In this document: piece by piece, positions 19,397-27,890 of the stretch | Position numbering within the stretch: position 1 is the first letter of the stretch | How the letters are laid out: each line of letters begins with the position of its first letter | NCBI RefSeq assembly: GCF_014643375.1 | Contig: NZ_BMJJ01000004.1 | Coordinates: 320,167-384,166 of the forward strand | Source of the DNA: Aureimonas glaciei | GTDB taxonomy: Bacteria; Pseudomonadota; Alphaproteobacteria; Rhizobiales; Rhizobiaceae | Direction of reading: 5' to 3' | DNA: 64,000 nucleotides | Notes under the pieces: generated by a model | Databases searched by the model: none | Told to the model about the DNA's origin: nothing | The model's input: only the letters and a program-made list of their open reading frames with translations | Program-made: the position numbers and the translations under genes

Positions 19397-21187
19397 GTGA
19401 GCAGCCACAGGACGTTCCTCGCCGTCGAAAGCTCGATCGGCGGCCGGCGCTGGGTGCATGCGCTGGATCCCCGGGCAGAGGCGGTGGCGCTCCGGATCGC
19501 GCAGGACCACGGCTTGCCCGAGATCGTCGGGCGGGTCCTGGCGGCGCGCGGCGTTTCGGCCGACGCTGCGCTCGGCTTTCTCTCGCCGTCGATCCGCGAC
19601 CTGATGCCCGATCCCTCGACGCTGACCGACATGGACAAGGCCGCCAGCCGCATCGCCGACGCGGTGGAGCGGCGCGAGCGGGTCGCCGTGTTCGGCGACT
19701 ACGACGTCGACGGCGCCTGCTCGGCGGCGCTCCTGGTGCGCTATCTCGCCCATTTCGGCATCGAGGCCGACGTCCACATTCCCGACCGCATCACCGAGGG
19801 CTACGGACCCAATGCGCCGGCGATCGCCGGATTGATCGCGGCCGGAGCGAGCCTCATCGTCACCGTCGACTGCGGCACCACCAGCCACGAGGCGTTGGAC
19901 GTGGCGCGGGTCGCCGGCTGCGACGTCGTCGTACTCGACCACCACCAGACCGGACCGCTGCTGCCGCCGGCGCTCGCCATCGTCAACCCGAACCGCCAGG
20001 ACGACATGTCGGGGCAGGGGCATCTGGCCGCCGTCGGCGTGGTCTTCCTGACGCTCGTCGCCGTCTCGCGCGAGCTGCGCCGGCGTGGCCGCAAGGGCGC
20101 CGACCTGCCGGACGTGCTGGCGCTGCTCGATCTCGCCGCGCTGGCCACCGTTTGTGACGTGGTGCCGCTCGCCGGCTTCAACCGGGCGCTGGTGGTCAAG
20201 GGACTGGCCATGCTGCGCCAGCAGAAGAACGTCGGCCTCAGCGCGCTCGCGCGCATCGCCCGCATTTCCGGGCCGATCGACACCTATCATCTCGGCTTCA
20301 TCCTCGGTCCCCGGATCAATGCCGGCGGGCGCATCGGCGAGGCGCATCTCGGCGTCAAGCTGCTCACCATCGCCGACGAGAACGATGCCACGCTGCTCGC
20401 CGAACAGCTGCATGCCCTCAACGAGGAGCGGCAGGCGATAGAGCGGGTCATGCTGCAGCAGGCCGAGAACGAGATCGCCGCCGAGATCGGCGGCGGCGAG
20501 GGGCCGCCGATCCTCGTCAGCGCCCGCGACCACTGGCATCCCGGCATCGTCGGACTGATTGCGGCGCGGCTGAAGGAGCGCCACCGACGCCCGGCCTTCG
20601 CCATCGCCTTCGACGGCAGTGGCCGGGGCACCGGTTCCGGCCGCTCGATCGCCGGCTTCGACCTCGGGCGCTTGGTGCGCGAGGCGGTGGACGAGGGCAT
20701 CTTGGTCAAGGGCGGCGGCCACGCCATGGCCGCCGGCATTACCATCCCGCGCGATCGCCTCGGTGACTTCCGCGCCTTCGCCGAGGCGCATGCTGGCTCC
20801 GTCGTCGACCAGCTGCGGCAGGCCGACACGCTGAAGATCGACGGCGCGGTCAGCGCCATGGGCTTGACCACTGCGCTGGTGGAGCGGCTGGAGAGTGCCG
20901 GGCCGTACGGTGCCGGCCATGCGCAGCCGCTGCTGGCGCTGCCGCGGCACCGGATCGAGTCGGCCGGCGTCGTCGGCAATGGTCATGTCCGGGTGACGCT
21001 GAAGGCGATGGACGGCGCCAGCATTTCGGCCATCGCTTTCCGCGCCGAGGAGACCGACATCGGGCGGCGGCTGCTCTCGCGCGGGCAGGGGCCGGTGCAT
21101 GTCGCCGGCTGCGTGACTCTCGACCGCTACCGCGGCCGGGAAACCGTCGGCTTCCGCATCACCGACGTCGCCGAGGCCTTTGATTGA
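19397..21187 (+). CDS. recJ: Single-stranded-DNA-specific exonuclease RecJ
   Basis: 596 residues from a GTG at 19397. RecJ degrades single-stranded DNA 5' to 3' in recombination and mismatch repair. DHH phosphoesterase motifs are intact: FGDYDVDGACSAALL, TVDCGTTSHEAL and VVLDHHQTG; the DHHA1 region has LVKGGGHAMAAGI. The start has no strong ribosome-binding site; it was chosen because SSHRTFLAVESSIGGRRW matches the usual RecJ N-terminus, and an upstream TTG would overlap glpX. Confidence 0.93.
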   Translation: MSSHRTFLAVESSIGGRRWVHALDPRAEAVALRIAQDHGLPEIVGRVLAARGVSADAALGFLSPSIRDLMPDPSTLTDMDKAASRIADAVERRERVAVFGDYDVDGACSAALLVRYLAHFGIEADVHIPDRITEGYGPNAPAIAGLIAAGASLIVTVDCGTTSHEALDVARVAGCDVVVLDHHQTGPLLPPALAIVNPNRQDDMSGQGHLAAVGVVFLTLVAVSRELRRRGRKGADLPDVLALLDLAALATVCDVVPLAGFNRALVVKGLAMLRQQKNVGLSALARIARISGPIDTYHLGFILGPRINAGGRIGEAHLGVKLLTIADENDATLLAEQLHALNEERQAIERVMLQQAENEIAAEIGGGEGPPILVSARDHWHPGIVGLIAARLKERHRRPAFAIAFDGSGRGTGSGRSIAGFDLGRLVREAVDEGILVKGGGHAMAAGITIPRDRLGDFRAFAEAHAGSVVDQLRQADTLKIDGAVSAMGLTTALVERLESAGPYGAGHAQPLLALPRHRIESAGVVGNGHVRVTLKAMDGASISAIAFRAEETDIGRRLLSRGQGPVHVAGCVTLDRYRGRETVGFRITDVAEAFD

Positions 21188-21255
21188 CGCGCTGCCAGAG
21201 CCGGCGGGTGCAGCGCCATAACCCTTCGTCACCTGCGGATCGACGTCGTCAACGC

Positions 21256-21283
21256 TTGAAAACCGACCGATAACGCCTACTTA
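21256..21283 (+). promoter_or_regulatory. Candidate sigma-70 promoter of the GreA-like gene
   Basis: TTGAAA and TACTTA are separated by 16 bases, in a locally AT-richer stretch 30 bases before the GreA-like start. No other good hexamer pair was seen in this gap. Inferred by eye only. Confidence 0.4.
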
Positions 21284-21313
21284 TCAAGGTCACTTCAAGA
21301 GGATTTTTGACAT

Positions 21314-21793
21314 ATGAGCGTCGCCTTCGTCCGCGAACCCAACGACACGCAAGCAGTGGAAACCCTGCCCGACCGCGAGGTCAGTGCCGAGCCGAATTTC
21401 GTCACGGCGCGCGGGCTGCAGCTGATCGAAGCGGAGATCGATCAGCTGAACGGCGCCCTGTCCAAGGCGAAGGCCGAGGACGACAAGACGGCGGTGGCCA
21501 CGATCAATCGCGATCTGCGCTACTGGAATGCCAGGCGCGCCTCTGCCGAGGTGATCGACACGATTCCCGGCGCCGAGGAGGTGCATTTCGGCAGCCGGGT
21601 GACGATCGAGCGCGACGACGGGCGTCGTCAGGTTTTTCAGATCGTCGGGCAGGACGAGGCGGATCCCACGAAGGGACTTCTCTCCTATGTCTCCCCGCTG
21701 GCTCGGAGCCTGGCACGTAAGCATGTCGGCGACGTCGTGGTCGCTGGTCCGGGCGAGGCCGAGGTGGTCGCGATCGAGACGGCGGACGGCTAG
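21314..21793 (+). CDS. GreA/GreB family transcription elongation factor
   Basis: 159 residues. An N-terminal region of about 30 residues precedes a GreA-like coiled coil (FVTARGLQLIEAEIDQLNGAL through VATINRDLRYWNARRASAEVI) with acidic residues at the tip (AKAEDDKTA), then the globular C-terminal domain FGSRVTIERDDGRRQVFQIVG and KHVGDVVVAGPGEAEVVAIE. Gre factors enter the RNA polymerase secondary channel and stimulate transcript cleavage. It may be a paralogue of the housekeeping GreA, since the N-terminal tail is unusual. A terminator hairpin follows at 21864. Confidence 0.82.
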   Translation: MSVAFVREPNDTQAVETLPDREVSAEPNFVTARGLQLIEAEIDQLNGALSKAKAEDDKTAVATINRDLRYWNARRASAEVIDTIPGAEEVHFGSRVTIERDDGRRQVFQIVGQDEADPTKGLLSYVSPLARSLARKHVGDVVVAGPGEAEVVAIETADG

Positions 21794-21863
21794 CTTCCGC
21801 CAGACTCGGGAGGCCGCGCTAAGCGGTCCGATGCCGAGCGATGATCCATCATCGAGTACCAAC

Positions 21864-21892
21864 GGACGGGATTCTCCCGTCCCTTTCGTTTC
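21864..21892 (+). terminator. Rho-independent terminator after the GreA-like gene
   Basis: An 8-base stem GGACGGGA / TCCCGTCC with a 3-base loop is followed by the T-rich CTTTCGTTTC. It lies about 70 bases past the stop codon. Confidence 0.7.
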
Positions 21893-21942
21893 AGGCGCTT
21901 TGAGATCTAGCCGGGGCGGCCGCTTTTGGCCCTGTGCCGCGC

Positions 21943-22812
21943 CTACCGGCTGCTGATCGCTGCCGGTGGCAGCCGCGTGTGGGGGCCGGTGGCGCGCACC
22001 GGGGCCTGGCGGTCTTCCGTCGGCGAGAAGGGCGCGAGCACGGCCATCATCTCGCGGGGCGGTCCGGCCGGTCTCTGGATGAAGGTTTGCGGGGAGGCGG
22101 ACGTCTCGCCGGCCAGATAGGTGCCGTCGACCCAGCCCTCGCCGCTGCGGCTGGTGACGTAGCGCCAGGGCCCCTCGGCGCGCAGCACGCGAACCTCGGT
22201 GCCGCTGTCGATGCTTGCCAGGACGCGCGCTTTCTCCTCGGGCGCTGCCCGCATCGGCAGGCGACGGGTGGCGTGGTGTTCGCTGCCGGCGGGCGCCATG
22301 CCCGGCGTCGCCCGTGCCGCGACTGCTGGTAACGCCGTTTGCAATGCAGCAGCCTGCAGGGGCGCGGCAGGCTTCGGCGGGGCAGGCCTGGCGGCACGGA
22401 CCGACGGAGCGCTGTCGCCCGGCATCTCCAGGGGACCGAGGCGCGGTGCCGGCCGCGGGGTGGCCGCGGTCGAGGCGGGCAGGGCGGCGACGCGCACACG
22501 GTCCGGCGCGCCGGGACGCGGCGCCGGTTTCACCGCAGGCGGCGCGGCCTGAACGGTCTCGCGGCGGATCTCGGGGCGTACTGGTGCGGCGGCACGCTCC
22601 GGCCGAGCCGCCAGCCGCGTCGAGGCCGGCGTCGGCGACAGGAGGGCGCTGGCATAGGTCAGCGGCCGGCCGTCCGACACCATCCAGCCCAGCCCGAGCG
22701 CCGCCGCCGCCATCCAGCCGAAGGCGGCGAAGGAGCGCTTCGGCTTGCCTCTGCCCTTGGCCGGAGCGCGGCGCCGAGGAGCCGGTTTTCTGGTGCTTGT
22801 CTTGCGAGCCAA
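21943..22812 (-). CDS. SH3-domain protein with N-terminal membrane anchor
   Basis: About 289 residues from a proposed TTG at 22812 (MARKTSTRKPAPRR...), preceded by GGGACAGG. A basic N-terminus and one membrane segment (SFAAFGWMAAAALGLGWMV, about residues 27-45) are followed by a long Ala/Pro/Arg-rich linker and a bacterial SH3 domain (LPMRAAPEEKARVLASIDSG, VRVLRAEGPWRYV, EGWVDGTYL) near residues 195-240. Bacterial SH3 domains usually bind cell-wall peptides, which fits an inner-membrane protein with a periplasmic domain (inference). The true start is uncertain because the frame stays open far upstream. Confidence 0.7.
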   Translation of the reverse strand: MARKTSTRKPAPRRRAPAKGRGKPKRSFAAFGWMAAAALGLGWMVSDGRPLTYASALLSPTPASTRLAARPERAAAPVRPEIRRETVQAAPPAVKPAPRPGAPDRVRVAALPASTAATPRPAPRLGPLEMPGDSAPSVRAARPAPPKPAAPLQAAALQTALPAVAARATPGMAPAGSEHHATRRLPMRAAPEEKARVLASIDSGTEVRVLRAEGPWRYVTSRSGEGWVDGTYLAGETSASPQTFIQRPAGPPREMMAVLAPFSPTEDRQAPVRATGPHTRLPPAAISSR

Positions 22813-22999
22813 GGGCCTGTCCCGAATCCTGACGACGATGGCGGGATCGTCGCGGATCGGGGTTAATTTTTGGTCTTCTGCGCCGGCGTAGCGCCCGGTG
22901 CTGCGAAGGCAGGGCCAGGGCCGTCTCGGTACGCGGCCCCGAGGTTCTCCAGCTTTCCCCAGCGACCGGACACGCGCGGTGCCCGCTTGCGCCGAAAAC

Positions 23000-23030
23000 G
23001 AAAACGCCCGCCCTCGAAAGGGCGGGCGCT
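23000..23030 (-). terminator. Terminator of tRNA-Glu
   Basis: On the minus strand CGCCCGCCC and GGGCGGGCG pair around a TTTCGA-type loop, followed by TTTTCGTTTTC. It lies about 22 bases past the tRNA 3' end. Confidence 0.75.
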
Positions 23031-23051
23031 CGTAGGCCGTCACTGCAATCT

Positions 23052-23126
23052 TGGTACGCCCAAGGGGAGTCGAACCCCTCTCTCCACCGTGAAAGGGTGG
23101 CGTCCTAACCGATAGACGATGGGCGC
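23052..23126 (-). tRNA. tRNA-Glu (anticodon TTC)
   Basis: A full cloverleaf is readable on the minus strand: acceptor GCGCCCA pairing with TGGGCGT (one G-U), anticodon loop CTTTCAC giving TTC, T-arm GGGGTTCGACTCCCC, and an encoded CCA tail. Confidence 0.97.
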
Positions 23127-23439
23127 AGCGAAGGGGTGTATAGGGGGCTTCGGCGGGGATCGCAAGACCAAGCGCCTCGGCTTGTGGATAAAACTCGGCA
23201 GGTTGGCAATTGCCGTTTGATCGCAAGATGTTGCGCCTGCGCCAGGGGCGCGCACCAGACCTTTTATGCGATCTGTCGGTCACTTTGGCTGCGGTTCGCA
23301 GCCCCCGTCATGGATGCGGCGTCGTCACGCAAGAAGGTTGATTCTCTCTTCGGCCGTCCATCGGTGGCAGCCGATTCCGTCACCCGGATGCGGTTGACGC
23401 GTTGCTTCCTGGCGGAAACCAAGGGTCAGGCGATTGCGT
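23127..23439. other. Intergenic gap without a gene
   Basis: 313 bases between tRNA-Glu and the M15-like lipoprotein gene. No ORF with coding character, repeat or convincing terminator was seen; the part next to the tRNA presumably holds its promoter. Confidence 0.5.
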
Positions 23440-24558
23440 TCAGGTGCGCCGGCGCCGGCAGGTCCAGCTCCAGTCGCGCTCGCGGCCGGTGTCGACGTGA
23501 ATGGCGCTCGTGTGGCAATAGGTGCCGACGCCGCCGCGTCCCGGGAGGGAACGGACGAAGTTGGCGACCTGCAGCTTGTCGGCGCCGGGCACCAGGATGT
23601 CGGCTGCCTTGCAGGACATGTGCATCGACGCCTTGGCGCCTCTGACGGCGCGGTTGTGCGTCGGGCTGCGATAGCCTGAGGTGACCACGACCTTGGTGTT
23701 GAACCGGGTCTCGACGGCGCGGAGCATGGCGACGAGCTTGGAATCGAAACAATTGGTCTGGACGTCGGGCCGTTGCACCATGAGACCGCTGGGTGCCAGA
23801 CGCGCCATGCCGCCGAGCGAAGCGAGCTGATAGGAATCCTGGTCGCCGCTGGCCTCGTCGAGAATGTCGGCGTCGTAGTCGGCCGAGGCGCGCTGACCGA
23901 TCTCGAACAGCGAGGCGCGAGACTTCACGCCGGGGAGGGAGGCGAGGGTGGTGACGTCGCCGGCGACCGGCGCGGGCGCACCTTCCGGCTTGAGAATCAC
24001 CCGCCGGCTCTTGCCGCTGTCGGCATTGCGCACCGGGGTCTTCGCTTCGGACTGGGCAAACAGGGAGGCAAAGAGGGTCGTATTGGCCTTGGGCGCGCCG
24101 GCCTTCGCGACGCTTCCGCCTTCCGAGACGGCGCCGACGCTGGCCCCGGCATAGGCCGCGACCGGCGCGCGGTCGGCGTTGATCAGCGGTCCGGACGTTG
24201 AAGGCGCATCTGCGGCGGCGAGAGCCGGGCCGGCCGAGGCTGCCGAGGTCGTGGCGGAGGAGGGCGGGGCACTGACGGATGCGTCCGCGACCTTGTCCGC
24301 GCCTGCGGCCGGATCGGCGGCATTCTGTGCTTCGGCGGTGTCGGTCGCCTCCGCCGCATCGCCTTCGGTTCCCGCCGGCTTTTCAGTGCCGGGAGCGGCC
24401 GCCGTCTCGGTCGGGGCGGTCCCGTTGAAGCCGAAGGCGGTGGATTCGTCGACGGCGGAAACGCATCCGCTCCACAGGGGCGCAAGGGAGACGACGACGG
24501 CGAGCGCCGTGCTGCGACGCGTTGAGGGTACCCGGAACCTGATGGTCGAAGTCGTCAA
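23440..24558 (-). CDS. M15-like (YcbK/DUF882) peptidase lipoprotein with long linker
   Basis: About 372 residues from a TTG at 24558, chosen because GGTGGA lies 7 bases upstream and the signal then starts MTTSTIRFRV. The signal ends in LAPLWSGC, a plausible lipobox. Roughly 230 residues of Ala/Ser/Thr-rich, probably disordered sequence follow. The C-terminal domain has the D-Ala-D-Ala-carboxypeptidase-like features VVVTSGYRSPTHNRAVRGA, SMHMSCKAADI (His and Asp ligands) and GGVGTYCHTSAIHVDTGRERDW. It probably acts on peptidoglycan peptides at the outer membrane or periplasm (family inference). Confidence 0.82.
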   Translation of the reverse strand: MTTSTIRFRVPSTRRSTALAVVVSLAPLWSGCVSAVDESTAFGFNGTAPTETAAAPGTEKPAGTEGDAAEATDTAEAQNAADPAAGADKVADASVSAPPSSATTSAASAGPALAAADAPSTSGPLINADRAPVAAYAGASVGAVSEGGSVAKAGAPKANTTLFASLFAQSEAKTPVRNADSGKSRRVILKPEGAPAPVAGDVTTLASLPGVKSRASLFEIGQRASADYDADILDEASGDQDSYQLASLGGMARLAPSGLMVQRPDVQTNCFDSKLVAMLRAVETRFNTKVVVTSGYRSPTHNRAVRGAKASMHMSCKAADILVPGADKLQVANFVRSLPGRGGVGTYCHTSAIHVDTGRERDWSWTCRRRRT

Positions 24559-24795
24559 GCCAAGTCCACCCTTTCGACCGCGCGTCGCGTCGCCGTGACG
24601 TTCGCGCCGTCCTATGCCTGTCTCGGACCGAAAGGCCCCCTCTGGAGGTATGCCCGCTTGATCCCCAGTGAGGGATGCCCGCGCATACAAAAGAAGTGCG
24701 GGATCCCCATCCCGCTCTCCGAAATCGATCGGAGACGCGTTTTCGTTAACGCCATTTTCGCACTATGGCTAGATTGCGGCGCTAGAATGTCACGT

Positions 24796-25236
24796 TCACC
24801 ATTTGCCGGTATTGGCCATCGAGAGCCAAGGTTCGACCGGCGTCTTGGCGGGGCCCTTCTGCAGCAATTCGATGGAAATGTTGTCCGGTGAGCGGATGAA
24901 GGCCATGTTGCCGTCGCGGGGCGGGCGGTTGATGACGACCCCGGCATCCATCAGGCTCTGGCAGGTGGCGTAGATATCGTCGACCTCGTAAGCGAGATGA
25001 CCGAAATTGCGGCCTTCGCCGTAGGTCTCCGGATCCCAGTTGTAGGTCAGCTCGAGCAGCGGCGCCTTGTGCTCGCGCCCGGCATCGACGTCCTCCGATG
25101 CGGCGAGGAAAATCAGGGTGAACCGTCCGGCTTCGCTCTCGGTCCGCCGGACTTCGACCATTCCGAGCTTGTTGCAGTAGAAGTCGAGCGAGCGACCGAT
25201 GTCGCTGACGCGGGCCATGGTGTGCAGGTAGCGCAT
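24796..25236 (-). CDS. gloA: Lactoylglutathione lyase / VOC family protein (glyoxalase I)
   Basis: 146 residues, the usual glyoxalase I length. It opens RYLHTMARVSDIGRSLDFYCNKLGM (first metal-ligand His) and contains PLLELTYNWDPETY, NFGHLAYEVDDIYATC and DNISIELLQKG, which carry the remaining ligand His and Glu residues. Glyoxalase I isomerises the methylglyoxal-glutathione hemithioacetal. Single-gene unit; 122 bases separate it from the downstream gene end. Confidence 0.92.
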   Translation of the reverse strand: MRYLHTMARVSDIGRSLDFYCNKLGMVEVRRTESEAGRFTLIFLAASEDVDAGREHKAPLLELTYNWDPETYGEGRNFGHLAYEVDDIYATCQSLMDAGVVINRPPRDGNMAFIRSPDNISIELLQKGPAKTPVEPWLSMANTGKW

Positions 25237-25301
25237 GAAATCTCCATTCCTGGGGGGAACCCAAGTCTAGCGCGCGCTGCCTTCCCGCCAACACCGTGGA
25301 C

Positions 25302-25326
25302 GAAAAAAGAGGGCCCGGAAGCCCTC
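25302..25326 (-). terminator. Terminator after the small secreted-protein gene
   Basis: On the minus strand stem GAGGGC / GCCCTC with a 6-base loop is followed by TTTTTTCG. It lies 34 bases past the stop at 25360. Confidence 0.75.
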
Positions 25327-25359
25327 CGCTTATCAGACGAGCCTGTTTCGGCCCTGGCG

Positions 25360-25761
25360 TCAGGGCGCTCCCGCCGCCTTCTGCACGGCGCTGAGACAGG
25401 CCGCCTCGTCCCCTGCGTCCAGCGCCGCCTGGGCCTCGGCGAGATGCGTCGCGGCCGTCCCGGCGCCGACGCCTGCCGTCTGGCCGGCGCTGCCCGTGCC
25501 GTTGCCGCCCGGCTCGTCGGAACCGGCAGGCGATCTGGCATTGGGCGAGGACGGGGCCGTATCGCCCGGCGAACCGGCGCTGGCGGCCGTCGATCCGACG
25601 GAGGCGGTTCCCGCGCCATCCACGCTCCCGGCCTCGGTGGACGCGGCCCTGTCGCCGCGCAGCCCTGCAAGCTCTGTCGCGCAATCGGCCTGCGCCGCCT
25701 CGAAGGTGATTCCAGTCGCGGCAAAAGCCAGGGCCGCGATCATGGTGACATGTCTGCGCAT
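25360..25761 (-). CDS. Small secreted Ser/Gly/Ala-rich protein of unknown function
   Basis: 133 residues from the ATG at 25761, which has GGAGG 5 bases upstream. A signal peptide (MRRHVTMIAALAFAATGITFEAAQA) is followed by ADCATELAGL, a low-complexity Ser/Gly/Ala segment of about 60 residues, and a helical C-terminus THLAEAQAALDAGDEAACLSAVQKA. The two Cys residues (one near each end of the mature protein) could form a disulfide. The C-terminal pattern recalls short helical repeats in periplasmic proteins, but no function is assigned. Confidence 0.7.
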   Translation of the reverse strand: MRRHVTMIAALAFAATGITFEAAQADCATELAGLRGDRAASTEAGSVDGAGTASVGSTAASAGSPGDTAPSSPNARSPAGSDEPGGNGTGSAGQTAGVGAGTAATHLAEAQAALDAGDEAACLSAVQKAAGAP

Positions 25762-26088
25762 GGTTTCCTCCCGGATAGGTCTCTGCATCGTCTCCGAGGA
25801 AGCGATGCGCGCAGTCGATGGTTCCCGTCGACCGACCCGTAACCTCCTGTAACGACGCGGAAATGTCGGCCGGGGGCGAGGTCGGACACGCTACGCCGGC
25901 TGGGGCATGACAAGACGGGACAGGCGCTCCTCATGGCGGCCCCGCCGGGCGCTTTCTGGTGCGTCCCGCTTGCGCTTCGCGGCCATCGCCATCACCGCAG
26001 AATTGACCGAGAAGGCTGACAAACCGCCATTAGCTGCTATCTTGACTGCCATGACGATTCGATCGGGCGTCAGAGGCGGGACCCCCGT
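25762..26088. other. Divergent intergenic region
   Basis: 327 bases between the secreted-protein gene and the cold-shock gene. It holds a candidate promoter at 26016-26043; no gene with coding character was found. Confidence 0.5.
26016..26043 (+). promoter_or_regulatory. Candidate sigma-70 promoter of the cold-shock gene
   Basis: CTGACA and TATCTT are 16 bases apart, 46 bases before the ATG at 26089, leaving a short 5' leader of about 40 bases. Judged by eye. Confidence 0.45.
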
Positions 26089-26655
26089 ATGCCGAACATG
26101 TTTCCAGCTCTGATGCCAGCCACCGACGGAACCGCCGCAGGCGCCGACCCTGAAGTGATGGCCGGAACGGTCAAGTGGTTCGACGTGGCCAAGGGTTTCG
26201 GCTTCGTCATCCCCGACGATCGCAGCGACGATATCCTTCTGCATGTGACCTGCGTCCGGCGCAGCGGTTTCACCACGGTGCAGGAGGGCGCCCGCATCGT
26301 TTGCGAGGTGACCCGCGGCGATCGGGGATTTCAGGCCCTGCGCGTCCTCTCCCTCGATTCGTCAACAGCCGTGCATCCGGCGCAACTGCCGTCGCGCACT
26401 TTGATCGACGTCGTCGCCACGAGCGGACTGGAGGCCGTGGTGGTGAAATGGTTCAACCGCAGCAAGGGCTACGGGTTTCTTTCGCGCGGCGAGGGGACGG
26501 AGGACATCTTCGTGCACATGGAGACGCTGAGGCGCTTCGGCCTCACCGAGTTGAAGCCGGGGCAGACCGTGCTGGTCCGTTTCGGCGCCGGTTCCAAGGG
26601 ATTGATGGCGGCCGAAGTGCATCCCGCCGACGCGCCGCCCGTGGGGCCACACTGA
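26089..26655 (+). CDS. Double cold-shock-domain protein
   Basis: 188 residues with two cold-shock domains. Domain 1 (about residues 24-90) starts MAGTVKWFDVAKGFGFV with RNP1-like KGFGFV and DDILLHV; domain 2 (about 115-180) starts EAVVVKWFNRSKGYGFLS with EDIFVHMETLRRFGL. CspA-type domains bind single-stranded nucleic acids. Two-domain forms of this length are usual in Rhizobiales. Its stop overlaps the DUF192 start (TGATG), so the two are translationally coupled. Confidence 0.92.
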   Translation: MPNMFPALMPATDGTAAGADPEVMAGTVKWFDVAKGFGFVIPDDRSDDILLHVTCVRRSGFTTVQEGARIVCEVTRGDRGFQALRVLSLDSSTAVHPAQLPSRTLIDVVATSGLEAVVVKWFNRSKGYGFLSRGEGTEDIFVHMETLRRFGLTELKPGQTVLVRFGAGSKGLMAAEVHPADAPPVGPH

Positions 26656-27134
26656 TGGCCGGGATGATGGCGCGCCTGCCGCGGTACTGGCCCGGCATTC
26701 TCGTGCTCTGCGCGCTGGCCCTGGCCGCGATGACGCTCTTGTCGATGGGCGCCTCATCCGCCGGGACGCTGGTGACGGCGACGGGGAAGCACAGCATCGC
26801 CCTGGAGGTCGCCGACACCCCGCAGACCCGCGAGATCGGCCTGATGAATCGCGCCTCCATGCCGGACGATACCGGCATGCTGTTCGACTTCAAGGAGACG
26901 CGGCCCGTCACCATGTGGATGAAGAACACGTACCTGTCGCTCGACATGCTCTTCCTCGACGAGGCGGGGATGGTCACCCATGTGGCCACGAACGCGCAGC
27001 CCCTGTCCCTGGCGCTGATCTCCTCGCAGGGACCGGTGCGTTACGTCGTCGAGCTCAACGGGGGCGCCGCCGCCGCCTACGGCGTCAAGGTCGGGGATCG
27101 GCTCGAGCACCGGTCGATCCCGGCGGGAGAATAG
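26655..27134 (+). CDS. DUF192 family exported protein
   Basis: 159 residues. One N-terminal membrane or signal segment (YWPGILVLCALALAAMTLLSMG) is followed by the DUF192 domain with its hallmark TREIGLMNRASMPDDTGMLFDF, PVTMWMKNTYLSLDMLFLD and a terminal YVVELNGGAAAAYGVKVGD. The domain is widespread and its biochemical role is not established. It overlaps the cold-shock gene by one base, an arrangement seen in related genomes. Confidence 0.87.
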   Translation: MAGMMARLPRYWPGILVLCALALAAMTLLSMGASSAGTLVTATGKHSIALEVADTPQTREIGLMNRASMPDDTGMLFDFKETRPVTMWMKNTYLSLDMLFLDEAGMVTHVATNAQPLSLALISSQGPVRYVVELNGGAAAAYGVKVGDRLEHRSIPAGE

Positions 27135-27188
27135 CCGACGCCGCCGCCCGCCGGAGGCAGGCAGCGGCGGTCAACGCGGGCGTGGCTG

Positions 27189-27452
27189 TCAGAAGGTGAT
27201 CTTGCGGGGCACGTAGCCGCCGCGACGCAGGATCGAGGCGATGGCGATCTGCTCGTGCAGCGGCTTGCTGAGCACGGGCAGCACCGCCTGCTCCCAGACC
27301 CGGCGGCCGTCGGCGTCGAGCGACCCAAAGCCCCTGGCGGCGACCTGGCGCGCCACGGCGAGGCCCCGGGACTCCTCGGCAAGCAGTCCGGCATCGATCA
27401 CGTCCTGAATGAGGGCGCGCAGTTCCTCGTCGACCTTTTCAACCCTACCCAT
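27189..27452 (-). CDS. Small conserved-looking protein of unknown function
   Basis: 87 residues from the ATG at 27452, which has GGAG 7 bases upstream. It is mostly helical and charged (VDEELRALIQDVIDAGLLAEE, VWEQAVLPVLSKPLHEQIAIASILRRGGY). No family is recognised. Codon use matches the host. It ends 54 bases from the convergent DUF192 gene. Confidence 0.65.
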   Translation of the reverse strand: MGRVEKVDEELRALIQDVIDAGLLAEESRGLAVARQVAARGFGSLDADGRRVWEQAVLPVLSKPLHEQIAIASILRRGGYVPRKITF

Positions 27453-27580
27453 CGTTCTGCTCCGCATGCTTCTCGACCGAGCAGGTAAGCGATGACGGGC
27501 GCCGGTCCAAGCGGGCAAAAAACATAAAAATTCAGACGAGACTCTAACGGATGCCGCTCTAAGAAGAGGCGGGCGAACCG

Positions 27581-27769
27581 TCAGCTGGAAACGCCGCCCA
27601 TCGTCTCGTCCTCCGGGTCGGGGAGCGAACCGGTGCCGGGCGTCGCGTCCGGGTTGGTCAGTTCCGGCGTGGCATGCGGCCCGGCGGCCGGCATCTTGCG
27701 ATCGGGTGCCTTCGTCGGCGCCTCGGAAGCGGGAGCGCTGGAAGGGTCGGCCTTGTTGTCGTCGGTCAT
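27581..27769 (-). CDS. Short Pro/Asp-rich disordered protein
   Basis: 62 residues with no hydrophobic core, rich in Pro, Ala, Asp and Thr (for example TPELTNPDATPGTGSLPDPED). Similar short acidic tails ending in DATPGTG-like text occur in rhizobial hypothetical proteins, so it is probably real, but no role is known. Confidence 0.55.
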   Translation of the reverse strand: MTDDNKADPSSAPASEAPTKAPDRKMPAAGPHATPELTNPDATPGTGSLPDPEDETMGGVSS

Positions 27770-27790
27770 CGAATTCGTCCCTTGCTGTGG

Positions 27791-27814
27791 TGCCCGGCCC
27801 TGAAGAGCCGGGCA
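27791..27814 (-). terminator. Hairpin downstream of msrA
   Basis: Perfect 8-base inverted repeat TGCCCGGC / GCCGGGCA, loop 8, between msrA and the 62-residue protein gene. No T tract follows on either strand, so termination is uncertain. Confidence 0.35.
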
Positions 27815-27890
27815 TGGGGCGTAGGTCGGCGCATCACGGGCGCCGGCTCATGCGGGGCAAGTCGTCCCGCACGGCAGCCCGAGATGACGA

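Noticed and set aside
19235..21232. 665-codon minus-strand frame opposite recJ
   Set aside because: Shadow of recJ; no motif, and recJ motifs are intact on the plus strand.
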